Shown: positions 9,587-18,687 of the stretch, one piece after another | Layout of the letters: every line of letters starts with the position of its first letter | How positions within the stretch are numbered: position 1 is the first letter of the stretch | Assembly (NCBI GenBank): GCA_963711495.1 | Contig: CAVQEK010000003.1 | Coordinates: 124,001 to 188,000, forward strand | From: CAVQEK01 sp963711495 | GTDB taxonomy: Bacteria; Bacteroidota; Bacteroidia; Cytophagales; Cyclobacteriaceae | DNA: 64,000 nt | Reading direction: 5' to 3' | Notes under the pieces: generated by a model | The model's input: only the letters and a program-made list of their open reading frames with translations | What the model was told of the DNA's origin: nothing | Database searches by the model: none | Translations under genes and position numbers: made by a program

Positions 9587-11282
9587 AATGAACCTGCAGG
9601 CAAAAGAAAGATCAAGGGCCCAGGAATCCAGGGCTGCGATAGAACGGATGTATATCATTATGAGACATCTTTTCATACGCGGTAATTATAAACCATTGGG
9701 CGTTTCCGGAGAATCCCTGATCAGGGCATTATTAACACTGAAACCAGAAATTTATGGTACTATAACGGACCCCGATCGGGCAGAGCTGGAAGGTTTGGTT
9801 TACGTGATGGACCGGTTACCCAAAGGGATTGAAGAATGCCGGCAAATTAATCTGATTTCAAGGGAGGGATTGGAAGATGCTGGTTTTGAGGTTATCATTC
9901 CATTGAAAAGGCGAAGGAATTGTTATCGGGTAGATGAAGATCAGATGTATATTGAAGTGACCCGGGGAAGGAGTGATATCTATGACATTCTTACTCACCT
10001 CACTTTTTTGTACATCGAATCCGAAAAAATAAAAAAACATGCCTTAGGTCCTAAAAATCAAAAAACACTGGCTTGGAAAAAGCTGGAAGAATATGTGAAT
10101 AAGGGGGAATTTAAAGATGAAGCATCCAAGAAACGCGCCTATGCTTATTTGGCAACAATCCTGGGTCGCACATTCAGTGAAGCTGAATCCGCCTGTACAA
10201 AATTTGAGGTATCGTCATTCAGAAATAATTTATTCCATGTGATTTATTGGTTGGGTAAGCAGGCCATTGAAGAATTTGAAAATCAGTTGGACCGTGAAAT
10301 TACTTTTTCATCGATGTTGCGTGAACGGGTGGGGCACCATTTGTACGGGGAATCGTGGGCAAACAACCTTAAAAGATTCATTTATGAAAACAAGTTGATG
10401 GACCGGCCACTGCATATCATTAGTGCAAACATGCATAGCGTGATGAATGTTTTGTATGGTTATTCGGTGTTAAAATCAAAAAAATTCCAGAAAATACAAC
10501 CCATCGCTGAATATTTGAGCAATCTTGAAAATTCGGCAAAACAGGAGAAAGTAAGAAGTTATGCCAACAAACACGGTCTTTATGAAATACCTGATGAATC
10601 AGGAACCAACATAACGGTCCAAATCATTGACACTGCGCACGTAACGACTGAAGATCTTTCTCCTGAGGTTGAATTTTCACCAGAAGTATTAATAAAAGAC
10701 AAACCGGTAATTCTCGTGATGGATTACGCCTTCGGCGAGCAAGCTTTCGAGGCAATGGACGAACTCTTGAAGCCCTACGATCTGAAGTATGAGCGGATCA
10801 GATTGAATATTTCATCAATATCGATCATGGGCAAGGCAGGAATTTTGGAAGGACAAAAAGGAGATCTGATGATCCCAACCGCATATGTTTTCGAAGGGAC
10901 TACGGATAATTATCCCATAGAAAATGAATTTAATAAAAACAATTTTGCAGGTTATGGTCTTAATGTCTACGAAGGGCCGATGATTACAGTGTTGGGAACT
11001 TCACTGCAAAACAAGGATGTTTTGAGGTATTTCCTGAAATCTTCATGGAAAGCCATAGGGCTGGAAATGGAGGGTGCTCATTACCAAAAGGCCATTCAGT
11101 CAGCATTGAAAATTAGGCATAATTTAGCCAGTTCTGTGAAATTACGATATGCATATTACGCTTCTGATAATCCTTTAATTACCGGGAAAACGCTTGCATC
11201 CGGGAGTTTGGGGGTTGAAGGGGTGAAACCAACATATCTGATCACCAGGTTGATTCTGAATAAGATTTTGGGTAGTGAATGA
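9570..11282 (+). CDS. Conserved Bacteroidota protein with phosphorylase-like C-terminal half
   Basis: 570 residues, no signal peptide. The N-terminal half is helical and not recognised. The C-terminal part reads like a purine/uridine phosphorylase fold: SIMGKAGILEGQKGDLMIPTA matches the GxAGxL...GDxVIPTA nucleotide/phosphate region, and GLEMEGAHY matches the EMEA ribose-binding motif of that superfamily. I believe the family is annotated as DUF6909, but I am not certain of the number. It overlaps the histidine-phosphatase gene by 17 bases if ATG 9570 is used; ATG 9588 would start just after that stop. An enzyme acting on nucleosides or nucleotides is inference. Confidence 0.7.
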   Translation: MQKVNRMNLQAKERSRAQESRAAIERMYIIMRHLFIRGNYKPLGVSGESLIRALLTLKPEIYGTITDPDRAELEGLVYVMDRLPKGIEECRQINLISREGLEDAGFEVIIPLKRRRNCYRVDEDQMYIEVTRGRSDIYDILTHLTFLYIESEKIKKHALGPKNQKTLAWKKLEEYVNKGEFKDEASKKRAYAYLATILGRTFSEAESACTKFEVSSFRNNLFHVIYWLGKQAIEEFENQLDREITFSSMLRERVGHHLYGESWANNLKRFIYENKLMDRPLHIISANMHSVMNVLYGYSVLKSKKFQKIQPIAEYLSNLENSAKQEKVRSYANKHGLYEIPDESGTNITVQIIDTAHVTTEDLSPEVEFSPEVLIKDKPVILVMDYAFGEQAFEAMDELLKPYDLKYERIRLNISSISIMGKAGILEGQKGDLMIPTAYVFEGTTDNYPIENEFNKNNFAGYGLNVYEGPMITVLGTSLQNKDVLRYFLKSSWKAIGLEMEGAHYQKAIQSALKIRHNLASSVKLRYAYYASDNPLITGKTLASGSLGVEGVKPTYLITRLILNKILGSE

Positions 11283-11572
11283 GCCGGATTTTTGTGATTT
11301 ATCAAACATCGTTGCACCGGAAATACCGGGAAGGTAAATCATGAAATGATTGGGCAATTATGATCTTTCTGTCTATCTAATTAACTTTGAAGAATCATCA
11401 AATTACCAGATCGTCTATGGAATATATTGATGGTCAATATAATTCCTATTCACCCATCGACTTATAATCATCTGAATTAGAATCAAAAAAAACTGAGGTC
11501 CCTATGGACTGCAGATTTGTTTTAAAATAGTTTTTGCAAATTCCAAACAGTTAAACCATAACGAATCAAAAA

Positions 11573-12001
11573 ATGAATGAAGTAAAATTGAATGACAAGG
11601 TCAGAGTTCATTACACCGGCATGTTGGATAATGGGAATATATTTGACTCATCCAAAGATCGTGCTCCTCTAGAATTTAAAGTAGGAGAAGGTCGGGTGAT
11701 CAGGGGTTTTGAAAATGCTGTAATGGGTATGAAAGTCAATGAATCGAAAAAAATAAATATTCCGTCCGAACAAGCTTACGGTCCGCGACATGAAGAATTG
11801 ATCCAGGATATTCCAAAAAGTACCATTCCTTCAGATATCGATTTGTACGAAGGCCTCGAACTGGTTTCCAAACAAACTGATGGCAGTGAGATTGCTGTGC
11901 GAGTTGTTGGATTGGACGATGACAGTGTAAAAATCGATGCTAATCATCCGCTTGCCGGTCAAGACCTGATCTTTGAGATAGAACTGGTCGAAATCGCATA
12001 A
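11573..12001 (+). CDS. FKBP-type peptidyl-prolyl isomerase, SlyD-like
   Basis: 142-residue cytosolic FKBP with an inserted IF (chaperone) flap as in SlyD. The FKBP core VRVHYTGMLDNGNIFDSS and GEGRVIRGFENAVMGM is intact; the flap spans about residues 70-125 and the strand ending LIFEIELVEIA closes the fold. It lacks the His-rich metal-binding tail seen in the second SlyD-like gene at 37493. It stands alone with its own terminator. Role: proline isomerisation and folding assistance. Confidence 0.9.
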   Translation: MNEVKLNDKVRVHYTGMLDNGNIFDSSKDRAPLEFKVGEGRVIRGFENAVMGMKVNESKKINIPSEQAYGPRHEELIQDIPKSTIPSDIDLYEGLELVSKQTDGSEIAVRVVGLDDDSVKIDANHPLAGQDLIFEIELVEIA

Positions 12002-12069
12002 TCAATGCTTAAGGTAAATGCTGTAATTGCCTCAGCATTTCTATGTTTATTGAAGTTTTATAATATATG

Positions 12070-12095
12070 ACGCAGGATATTATTCTGCGTTTTTT
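12070..12095 (+). terminator. Rho-independent terminator of the FKBP gene
   Basis: Stem ACGCAG/CTGCGT with a 9-base loop, continuing into a run of T, 68 bases after the FKBP stop codon. Confidence 0.65.
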
Positions 12096-12097
12096 AA

Positions 12098-12295
12098 GGA
12101 ATCAGAAAAGTTATACAAATGGGAAATATGACAATCCGACTTTTCAACCTCAAGGATGACCCGTTGGAATTGAAGAATATTGTCATGGAGTTTCCTGATC
12201 TCACAACTCAAATAGCGAACATTATGAAAGTTGCGCATCAGACAGCAGTGATCGAAAAATATAAAATGGAAGCACTTGAAAGTGACCTGGAGTGA
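12098..12295 (+). pseudogene. Sulfatase C-terminal remnant
   Basis: A 65-codon open stretch, starting right after a stop inside the FKBP terminator tail, encodes MTIRLFNLKDDPLELKNI then VMEFPDL, IMKVAHQTA and a KYKMEALESD tail. This is the C-terminal subdomain signature of arylsulfatases (LYDLxxDPxExxN, followed by a helix with hPElvxxhxxIMxxAH). Nothing of the catalytic sulfatase domain (no CxPxR region) is found upstream. ATGs at 12119 and 12128 could start a 58- or 55-residue peptide, but a decayed remnant is more likely. The family match is by eye. Confidence 0.5.
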
Positions 12296-12381
12296 AGAAT
12301 AGTGAATAGAATAATTGTTTTTTTTGAGTAAATATTGAACAAACTTCACGATCTTTCTACCGAATTGTCAGTTCACTTCTT

Positions 12382-12942
12382 ATGCTGGATAAACTGTTTG
12401 ACCGCTTGTTTCCGCCCAAAACCCCCGTTGCAGTACATCAATTATTGAGGAGATCGGAAAAAGAAACAGAAGATTATGAGGATTGGCTGAGTGCCAAAAC
12501 ATACAATCGAATGGTTGAATACGTTGCTTCAGAAATTAAAAGCAATGCTGCCCAGGCGGATGTACTCAATTTTTCACAAACGGCAACCAATGGTATTGTT
12601 ATATATTTTGGTGAATGGACTACCGAGCGCGATTTTCGGCATTTCTTATTTTATATGGCTTATAAGATTAGCACCCTCGGATATATTCAGGTGCATGCCG
12701 ATAAATATATGAAGGAACAAGGTGCTGAAGTTGAGTCAAAAGCCAGAATCTACCTGAAATCGCGGTCCAGAAAGTCGCCAGTAGATCAACTCTATGGCAA
12801 TATATTATTGGAATTGGTGCGCAATAATAATATATCCAGTTATATAAAATTACAAGCCAACACCTATTCAGACAGGAATTTCCTGGATCCCAAACCATTT
12901 GAAGAACTGTTGGATCATTTATTGCAAATTGACGAGCGATAA
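12382..12942 (+). CDS. Conserved hypothetical protein
   Basis: 186 residues, soluble, no signal peptide. It starts MLDKLFDRLFPPKTP and carries a central motif GIVIYFGEWTTERDFRHFLFYM that looks like an alpha/beta core, then a basic stretch KARIYLKSRSRKSP. I do not recognise a family. It lies between the sulfatase remnant and an ArsR regulator but has a separate upstream region and no overlap with either. Confidence 0.65.
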   Translation: MLDKLFDRLFPPKTPVAVHQLLRRSEKETEDYEDWLSAKTYNRMVEYVASEIKSNAAQADVLNFSQTATNGIVIYFGEWTTERDFRHFLFYMAYKISTLGYIQVHADKYMKEQGAEVESKARIYLKSRSRKSPVDQLYGNILLELVRNNNISSYIKLQANTYSDRNFLDPKPFEELLDHLLQIDER

Positions 12943-13076
12943 AATTTAATCTAACCTCTAAGTTTCCAGCTACATTTTTTTACAATTCTTGAAGCTATTG
13001 AAAAATAGGGTAGAGCAAGTGTCAATTTGACCTGCTATACGCTGAGCGCCACCATGCATTGATTTTCCGGGGTGAC

Positions 13077-13106
13077 GGCAGAGTTGAGTTAATAGGCAAC
13101 TCTGCC
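13077..13106. other. Perfect 10-bp inverted repeat (hairpin)
   Basis: GGCAGAGTTG at 13077-13086 and its exact complement CAACTCTGCC at 13097-13106, separated by 10 bases. No T-run follows on the plus strand. It lies 135 bases after the hypothetical gene and could end its transcript or be an unrelated folded element. Confidence 0.5.
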
Positions 13107-13213
13107 TATAACCTTAGCTTAATTCTAAAAGTTTCTTTTCCACTTTAATCCATTTTAAAAAATAACTATTCAGGGTTGTATTGGCTTTTAAAACCAAGAT
13201 AGCAATTTTAAAT

Positions 13214-13263
13214 GCAACTAAAAGGTTGCGTAATTAGAATAATTTAGGCAACTTTATGGTTGC
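13214..13263 (+). promoter_or_regulatory. Tandem GCAAC-N6-GTTGC operators upstream of arsR-type gene
   Basis: Two identical dyads, GCAAC-N6-GTTGC, occupy 13214-13229 and 13248-13263, with starts 34 bases apart. The second ends 9 bases before the regulator ATG, so a bound repressor would cover the promoter and translation start. Dyads of this kind are expected for dimeric ArsR/SmtB repressors, and autoregulation is the simple reading. Confidence 0.65.
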
Positions 13264-13272
13264 GTATATTGT

Positions 13273-13584
13273 ATGGAAAAAGAACAACAAATATTTCGGG
13301 CTTTGGCAGACAGTACGAGGCGTGCTGTTTTTGATTTGTTGATGGAAGCAGGGATATCCATCACGATCAGTCATTTGGGGGAACAGTTTGCTATGACCAG
13401 GCAGGCGATTACCAAGCATATCGTTATTTTACAGGAAGCCGGTTTGATTGATGTCGTAGTGAAAGGACGCGAGCGTTTTTGCTATGCTAATCCAAAAGCT
13501 TTAAAATTTGCCGGTGAATGGATCAACAAGTACCAGAAATACTGGAATTTGGACCTTTCTTCATTGAAACCGAAGAAAAAATAA
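13273..13584 (+). CDS. ArsR/SmtB-family winged-helix regulator
   Basis: 103-residue winged-helix repressor. The start FRALADSTRRAVFDLLM is the classic ArsR helix, and the recognition helix is in the AMTRQAITKHIVILQEAGL region, followed by a wing (VVVKGRERFCYAN). No cysteine pair of the metal-sensing ELCVCDL type is present, so it is not an arsenite or zinc sensor of the canonical kind. Close relatives usually sit next to an SRPBCC/AHSA1-domain gene, which is absent here. Two tandem dyads lie directly upstream. The stop is followed after 26 bases by the RmlD start, so the two may be cotranscribed. Confidence 0.85.
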   Translation: MEKEQQIFRALADSTRRAVFDLLMEAGISITISHLGEQFAMTRQAITKHIVILQEAGLIDVVVKGRERFCYANPKALKFAGEWINKYQKYWNLDLSSLKPKKK

Positions 13585-13610
13585 TCTTATATTCGCGCAG
13601 AACTATTCAT

Positions 13611-14501
13611 ATGACCATACAACCTTCCGTAATCCTTGTGACTGGCGCCAAAGGCCAGTTAGGTTCAGAATTTAAACGACTCTCGTCGTCATCCAATCAT
13701 CAATTCCTTTTCACAGATGTTGATGAACTGGACATCACGAATAATGACGTTCTTGAAAGTTTCTTTGGCGAAAAAAGGCCGCAATTTGTCATCAACTGCG
13801 CTGCCTTCACTGCGGTGGACAAAGCGGAATCTGAAATAAACCTGGCCAGAAAGATCAATGTGGATGCGGTAGAGATTCTGGCGCAAAAATGCCAAAAATA
13901 CCAGTCAATTTTTATACACATTTCTACAGATTTTGTTTTCGACGGTAAAGCATTTCTACCAATATCCGAAGATGAACAGCCGAAGCCGTTGAGTGTATAC
14001 GGTCAAACGAAATATGAGGGTGAATTTAAAGCTTTAGATAGTTGTCATAGAACATTGATTATCAGGACATCATGGCTTTATTCATCGTTTGGAAATAACT
14101 TTGTGAAAACCATGCTTCGACTTGCTAAAGATCGCCACGAATTGAATGTGATTTTCGACCAGATTGGCACACCTACTTATGCCAGGGACCTGGCGGAGGC
14201 CATATTGACGATCGTGGATAGTCAATCAAATTCCGGACAAATCAATACAGCCGATTATGGGATATATCATTACAGCAATGAGGGGGTGGCCAGTTGGTAT
14301 GATTTTGCCCATGCCATTTTCAACATCAAATCAATCCCCATTAATTTGAGACCAATCAAAACTGAAGCGTATCCAACTCCGGCCAAAAGGCCACATTACA
14401 GCGTACTTGATAAATCAAAAATTAAATCTGTTTTCAATCTCACCATCCCACATTGGCGTGATAGTTTGGAACAGTGTCTCAATGCGCTAAAAACAGATTG
14501 A
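13611..14501 (+). CDS. rfbD: dTDP-4-dehydrorhamnose reductase
   Basis: RmlD-type extended SDR of 296 residues from the ATG at 13611; the frame extends upstream to 13518 inside arsR but without reason. It carries TGAKGQLG (residues 11-18), the STDFVFDG motif of this family (105-112) and the catalytic Tyr130 and Lys134 (YGQTK). It catalyses the last step of dTDP-L-rhamnose synthesis, reducing dTDP-4-keto-L-rhamnose with NADPH. The other rml genes (A, B, C) are not in the window, so it is separated from its usual partners. Confidence 0.88.
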   Translation: MTIQPSVILVTGAKGQLGSEFKRLSSSSNHQFLFTDVDELDITNNDVLESFFGEKRPQFVINCAAFTAVDKAESEINLARKINVDAVEILAQKCQKYQSIFIHISTDFVFDGKAFLPISEDEQPKPLSVYGQTKYEGEFKALDSCHRTLIIRTSWLYSSFGNNFVKTMLRLAKDRHELNVIFDQIGTPTYARDLAEAILTIVDSQSNSGQINTADYGIYHYSNEGVASWYDFAHAIFNIKSIPINLRPIKTEAYPTPAKRPHYSVLDKSKIKSVFNLTIPHWRDSLEQCLNALKTD

Positions 14502-14553
14502 TTCAAACTGATATTGAATAGGTTTTGAGCAGGTAGACTCAATAATTTATTCG

Positions 14554-15858
14554 CTAGGATGTTTTCGATTTTGACCAGATTTTCAATACATCAATAGCTT
14601 TCCAAAGTACCCCGGCTGATCCTCTGAATGCACCGGAACCTTTGGGATTGTTGTGAATATCGTACCATTCGTAAAATCCGTGATTTTTTATGACCCGGTC
14701 TAACATTGGACGAGCCTGCTCGTAAGCTTCATTGATAAATCCATTTATGGCGAGTTGTTGAATCATTCTACCGCCAAACCAGGTCCAGTCGCCACCATTT
14801 TGATAACTATAGGGACCCATCCCTTTATTTTTGAAAAATCCCTCGGGGTAAGGAGGATAAACGGTAAGGCCAATTGATGCGGCCCCGGCAGCCTTTACAT
14901 CGCTGATCATTTGCTGCAACGCTTCAGCAATTTCTTTTTTGCTCAATAATCCGGCCTCAATGGCTATGGCCGTTCCTCCAAAATACAAAATTTTGTTTTC
15001 ATCAAAATTGTTTGGGAAGGGGGAACCGTTGAGATAGATGTGGGGAATGAACTTTTGTTTTTCATCATCCCATAGATATTTCCGGATATTACCTTCGATT
15101 TTTTGCTGTATCTCAGACCATTTACCGGCCTTCCCAGGTGCCATTTTAATGAAGTCTTTCAGGGCGATGATCAGCATGGCATTGTCATAAATATCAATCG
15201 CATAGTGCGTGCTGTCTGTCAGATAAACTCCCCATTCGTGTTCGGGCTGAACATCGCCCCAATCTACCGTAGTAGCGCCCCAGATCAAACCGTAATCTTC
15301 ACTGTATCGATGATTCATCAAAAAGTTTAAGGCATCTTCCATTCTATCGCCAATGGATCGGCCGCCAACCTCTTCATTCAAAAATTGATTGTCACTGGTG
15401 GCGGTAATGTATTTAAAGACGGCCTGTATTAATGAAGTTTCCTGGTCTGTCTCAACCGTATTTTTATGACCGGCATACCGTGGTTCAAGTTCGCTGTAAA
15501 TGTAGTCGTACCCCGCCTGCGCTTTTTGCCGGGGGATAAAACCATCAATGATATTTCCATCTTCTCCCTGCATTCGAAAAAATACCCGCAGATTTTCTTT
15601 GATGGTTTCCTTGTCGAACACTTGGCAGGAAGCTTCGATGAAGGTATTATAATCCCGGATCCAAACTTCGCCATATCCATCACCGGCATTGAAACCGGAT
15701 TTGATGATATTCAAAGCCATAGCCTGAATAGTGTCCAATTGAGTATCATTTCGAATATTTTTGGCCAGTTTTATATCATTATATTTTGGATTGCCGCATC
15801 CGGAAATAAGCCAAAATCCCAGGAAAAAGGAAAAAATAAAAATTCGTGAAATGTTCAT
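14554..15858 (-). CDS. Lipoprotein (alpha/alpha)6-barrel glycosidase
   Basis: 434 residues with a lipoprotein signal ending LISGC. The body has the six-hairpin look of inverting glycosidases: EVWIRDYNTFIEAS, DQETSLIQAVF, GATTVDWGDVQ, YDNAMLIIALKDF, FGGTAIAIEAG and GGDWTWFGGRMIQQLA. It probably acts in the periplasm on oligosaccharides. The CAZy family is not certain: GH63, GH37 and GH125-like enzymes share this fold. It follows the GH92 mannosidase by 44 bases on the same strand, which suggests a joint role in releasing mannose or glucose from glycans. Confidence 0.72.
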   Translation of the reverse strand: MNISRIFIFSFFLGFWLISGCGNPKYNDIKLAKNIRNDTQLDTIQAMALNIIKSGFNAGDGYGEVWIRDYNTFIEASCQVFDKETIKENLRVFFRMQGEDGNIIDGFIPRQKAQAGYDYIYSELEPRYAGHKNTVETDQETSLIQAVFKYITATSDNQFLNEEVGGRSIGDRMEDALNFLMNHRYSEDYGLIWGATTVDWGDVQPEHEWGVYLTDSTHYAIDIYDNAMLIIALKDFIKMAPGKAGKWSEIQQKIEGNIRKYLWDDEKQKFIPHIYLNGSPFPNNFDENKILYFGGTAIAIEAGLLSKKEIAEALQQMISDVKAAGAASIGLTVYPPYPEGFFKNKGMGPYSYQNGGDWTWFGGRMIQQLAINGFINEAYEQARPMLDRVIKNHGFYEWYDIHNNPKGSGAFRGSAGVLWKAIDVLKIWSKSKTS

Positions 15859-15902
15859 TATAAGGTATTTATGTTAATTCATTTAAAGTGTCTGCATATT
15901 TA

Positions 15903-18386
15903 TCATTGTGCAACATCACTCATGGAAGGTGGAGGATTGTCCACGGCCCGGTTTTTATTGGGTTGGGGTCCCATTGTTAATGTTAATTTACCACCTATTG
16001 TAATCCTTGATCTGGGAACCCAGCATGTATTCAATATTTGTCCATTGATCTTTGCAGATTGTATATAGTAGTTTTCTGGTTTCTGATTTAAAGTTTCTAT
16101 AACAAATGCAGAACCTGAATAGTAGTCTGGATCAAGATGTATGGTAATCTTATCAAAAAGCGGACTGCCCAATTGCATAGTGGGTTGGATAGCCGTTCCC
16201 CCTTGTACATCAAAAATGCCCATTGCCGCCAGCACATACCAGGCACCCAACTGGCCCTGATCTTCATCCTGACCAAAACCATAGCCATGCAGCGCAGTGT
16301 TGCCATAAAACACATTACAGATTTCGCGGGTCCAGTATTGTGTCAGCCAGGGTCTGCCGGAATAATTGTACAGCCAGGAAATGTGCAGGCTGGGCTGATT
16401 GCCATGATTATATAATTTTTCCAGACCAGAAAAACTGTCGATTTCCTGGCCGCCACCAAATTGACTCTTTTTAGCTTCCATAAACATGGTATCCAAACGA
16501 TCGTTAAAGTGAGCCTTCCCGATGAGTTGCATTAATCCGGCTACATCCTGGGGGACATACCAGGTATATTGGTAGCTATTCCCTTCCTGAAATCCCTTCC
16601 AGGCAATCAATGGATTAAAATCTTTCATAAAACTTCCATCTTTTTCTTTTGGCCTGATGAAACGCGTGACAGGATCAAACAAGTTTTTATAGTTAGATGC
16701 CATCGGGATGAGTTTGTTATAATCAGTTTCATTACCCAGTGATTTAGCCAGTTGTGCTACTGCATAACTGCTAAAGCTGTATTCCATGGTATGCGATGCG
16801 CCAAAATTGAAGACCCATCCGTTTGAGATAGTGATCTCCTGTAGCGGAATAAAACCACGATTGATAAAATCAATAAGATCATATTTTCCAACACCAAAGG
16901 GCCGGTTTGTATAGTCCAGTTCATTTTTACGTGCAGCCTGATAAGCCGTTTTTATATTGAAGTCACGTATTCCGGCTTGCCAGGCGGCATCGATGATCAG
17001 GCCTGTGAAATTAGAAGGTACGCCATTGGCATAGGCACCGGCGGCAATACCATCGTGAAGCCATTCGGCATCTTTGTAGTTATCGAGATTTGACTGGATA
17101 AATTCACTGAAATATCGAGGATATACCAGTGACCACAATTGGGTTAAATTCCAGAAAGCACCCCAAATTCCGTCTGTGTTGTAGTGGTGATACAGCGGAA
17201 CACCATCTTTATCAGCCGGAATTTGTCCGATGGTACCATCATTGGCAGGATATTGTCCGTTGTAGTCACTAGCTATGCCGCGACCCAGTAAGGCGTGATA
17301 TAGCCCGGTATAAAACTTAACACGATCCTCTTTCATTCCTCCTTCAATTTCTATTTTACCCAATTGCTGATTCCAGGCATCCTGTGCTTTTATTTTAGCT
17401 TCATCAAAAGACAAACCTGAGCTTTCGGCATCGAGATTTTTGCGGGCGTTGGCCAGGCTTGTGTAAGAAAGACCTACCTGTAATTCAATATCCGGATTAT
17501 CATGTGTATTGAACGTTACGTACATCCCTGAACCTATACCTTCCACCGATGTATTCCCTTGATTTACAAGCGAATCTTTAAAGGTGCCAGTATGTGTTGG
17601 TGATTGGTTCATACGTGCCACAAAATACATCTTCACATGTCGACCGGGTTGGCAAAATTGAATATAAACGGGATAGGAGGTGACGCTCCCTTCAATCTCC
17701 CGGTCATTCACAAGTTTCACGGAAGCATCAATTATTTTGCCGCTTTCACCCTGGCGATGACCGATATCAAAAATGATATTCGCTGAATCGGTTGGCGGGA
17801 AATGATATCGATGAAATCCCACCCGGTCGGTAGCCGTCAATTCTGCCTTAATATTGTAATCCTTCAATACAACACTGTAATATCCGGGTTGGGCGATTTC
17901 ATCTTTTTTATCGAACCTTGACCGGTATCCACCATCCGGGTCATCGAGCGTACCGGGAACAGTTTTTATTTTGCCCATTGTTGGCATCGTCACTACACCG
18001 CCAATCTGAAATTCATGAAAATGGCCAAACCCTTCGATGGAATGCTGCCGGTCATCATAACCACAAGGCAACCAACCGCCCGCACTGCCATAAGCATTGG
18101 TATGCGGAGCAAGCTTGGCCATTCCAAAGGGCATGGAAGCGGGAGTAAAGAAAAACCACCGCCCATGGACCGATCCAATATTAGGATTTACATAATCAAT
18201 AGGATGAACTAAAGCAATATGGTGCTGGGTCTTTTGACAACTGATAAAAGTTGATAAAATGATCAAGAGCCCTACTAATTTGATGAAATTTTTTTTTGTG
18301 CATGCATTGTAATAAATGCTGATGCACCTTTTCAATTGTTTTTGGGGGAAGATCAATCGATCCGCGTTGAAGTTTTTATGTTTCAC
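15903..18386 (-). CDS. GH92 alpha-mannosidase, lipoprotein
   Basis: 827 residues of the glycoside hydrolase 92 family, calcium-dependent exo-alpha-mannosidases acting mainly on alpha-1,2 or 1,3 links of N-glycans. Landmarks are VNPNIGS near the N-terminus, GFGHFHEFQIGG, the central WGAFWNLTQLWSLVYP block, GNQPSLHISWLYNYSGRPW, and GQDEDQGQLGAWYV, which corresponds to the conserved GNDDxGQMSAWYV. The only start available is GTG at 18386, giving a long N-terminus before a lipobox-like FISC (Cys about 50). It heads a two-gene operon with the barrel glycosidase. No SusC/SusD pair is adjacent. Confidence 0.92.
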   Translation of the reverse strand: MKHKNFNADRLIFPQKQLKRCISIYYNACTKKNFIKLVGLLIILSTFISCQKTQHHIALVHPIDYVNPNIGSVHGRWFFFTPASMPFGMAKLAPHTNAYGSAGGWLPCGYDDRQHSIEGFGHFHEFQIGGVVTMPTMGKIKTVPGTLDDPDGGYRSRFDKKDEIAQPGYYSVVLKDYNIKAELTATDRVGFHRYHFPPTDSANIIFDIGHRQGESGKIIDASVKLVNDREIEGSVTSYPVYIQFCQPGRHVKMYFVARMNQSPTHTGTFKDSLVNQGNTSVEGIGSGMYVTFNTHDNPDIELQVGLSYTSLANARKNLDAESSGLSFDEAKIKAQDAWNQQLGKIEIEGGMKEDRVKFYTGLYHALLGRGIASDYNGQYPANDGTIGQIPADKDGVPLYHHYNTDGIWGAFWNLTQLWSLVYPRYFSEFIQSNLDNYKDAEWLHDGIAAGAYANGVPSNFTGLIIDAAWQAGIRDFNIKTAYQAARKNELDYTNRPFGVGKYDLIDFINRGFIPLQEITISNGWVFNFGASHTMEYSFSSYAVAQLAKSLGNETDYNKLIPMASNYKNLFDPVTRFIRPKEKDGSFMKDFNPLIAWKGFQEGNSYQYTWYVPQDVAGLMQLIGKAHFNDRLDTMFMEAKKSQFGGGQEIDSFSGLEKLYNHGNQPSLHISWLYNYSGRPWLTQYWTREICNVFYGNTALHGYGFGQDEDQGQLGAWYVLAAMGIFDVQGGTAIQPTMQLGSPLFDKITIHLDPDYYSGSAFVIETLNQKPENYYIQSAKINGQILNTCWVPRSRITIGGKLTLTMGPQPNKNRAVDNPPPSMSDVAQ

Positions 18387-18687
18387 TTTAATAAAAAATA
18401 TTTATATATTTAAAAATCAGTGTTTTATATAATTGAAATCAACGTTCTGTTTCAACAATAAAAATGTGATTGTTGCGCCAAAAAAAATTATGATTACAGC
18501 CACTGTAAATTAATACTATTGTGGTAAATTTTATTTCTATTAGCGAATAAATTGAGGCAATTCCGCATTTACAATTATTTGAAAAAAATCACCGGTTAAA
18601 CGATGGTTTGACAGCATATGCATGTCTCAATATAACGCTGAGTCCAAATGATCACATCAAGATCTTCATGCCGACATTTTTCCATGA
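18387..18687. other. Intergenic region with divergent character, nothing recognised
   Basis: 301 very AT-rich bases between the start of the GH92 gene and the end of the VOC gene, both on the minus strand. It must hold the promoter of the mannosidase operon, but I see no clear -7/-33 boxes, hairpin or ORF. Confidence 0.4.

Noticed and set aside
12080..12349. 89-codon minus-strand open frame
   Set aside because: It is antisense to the sulfatase-like remnant, and its product is cysteine- and phenylalanine-rich with no motif.
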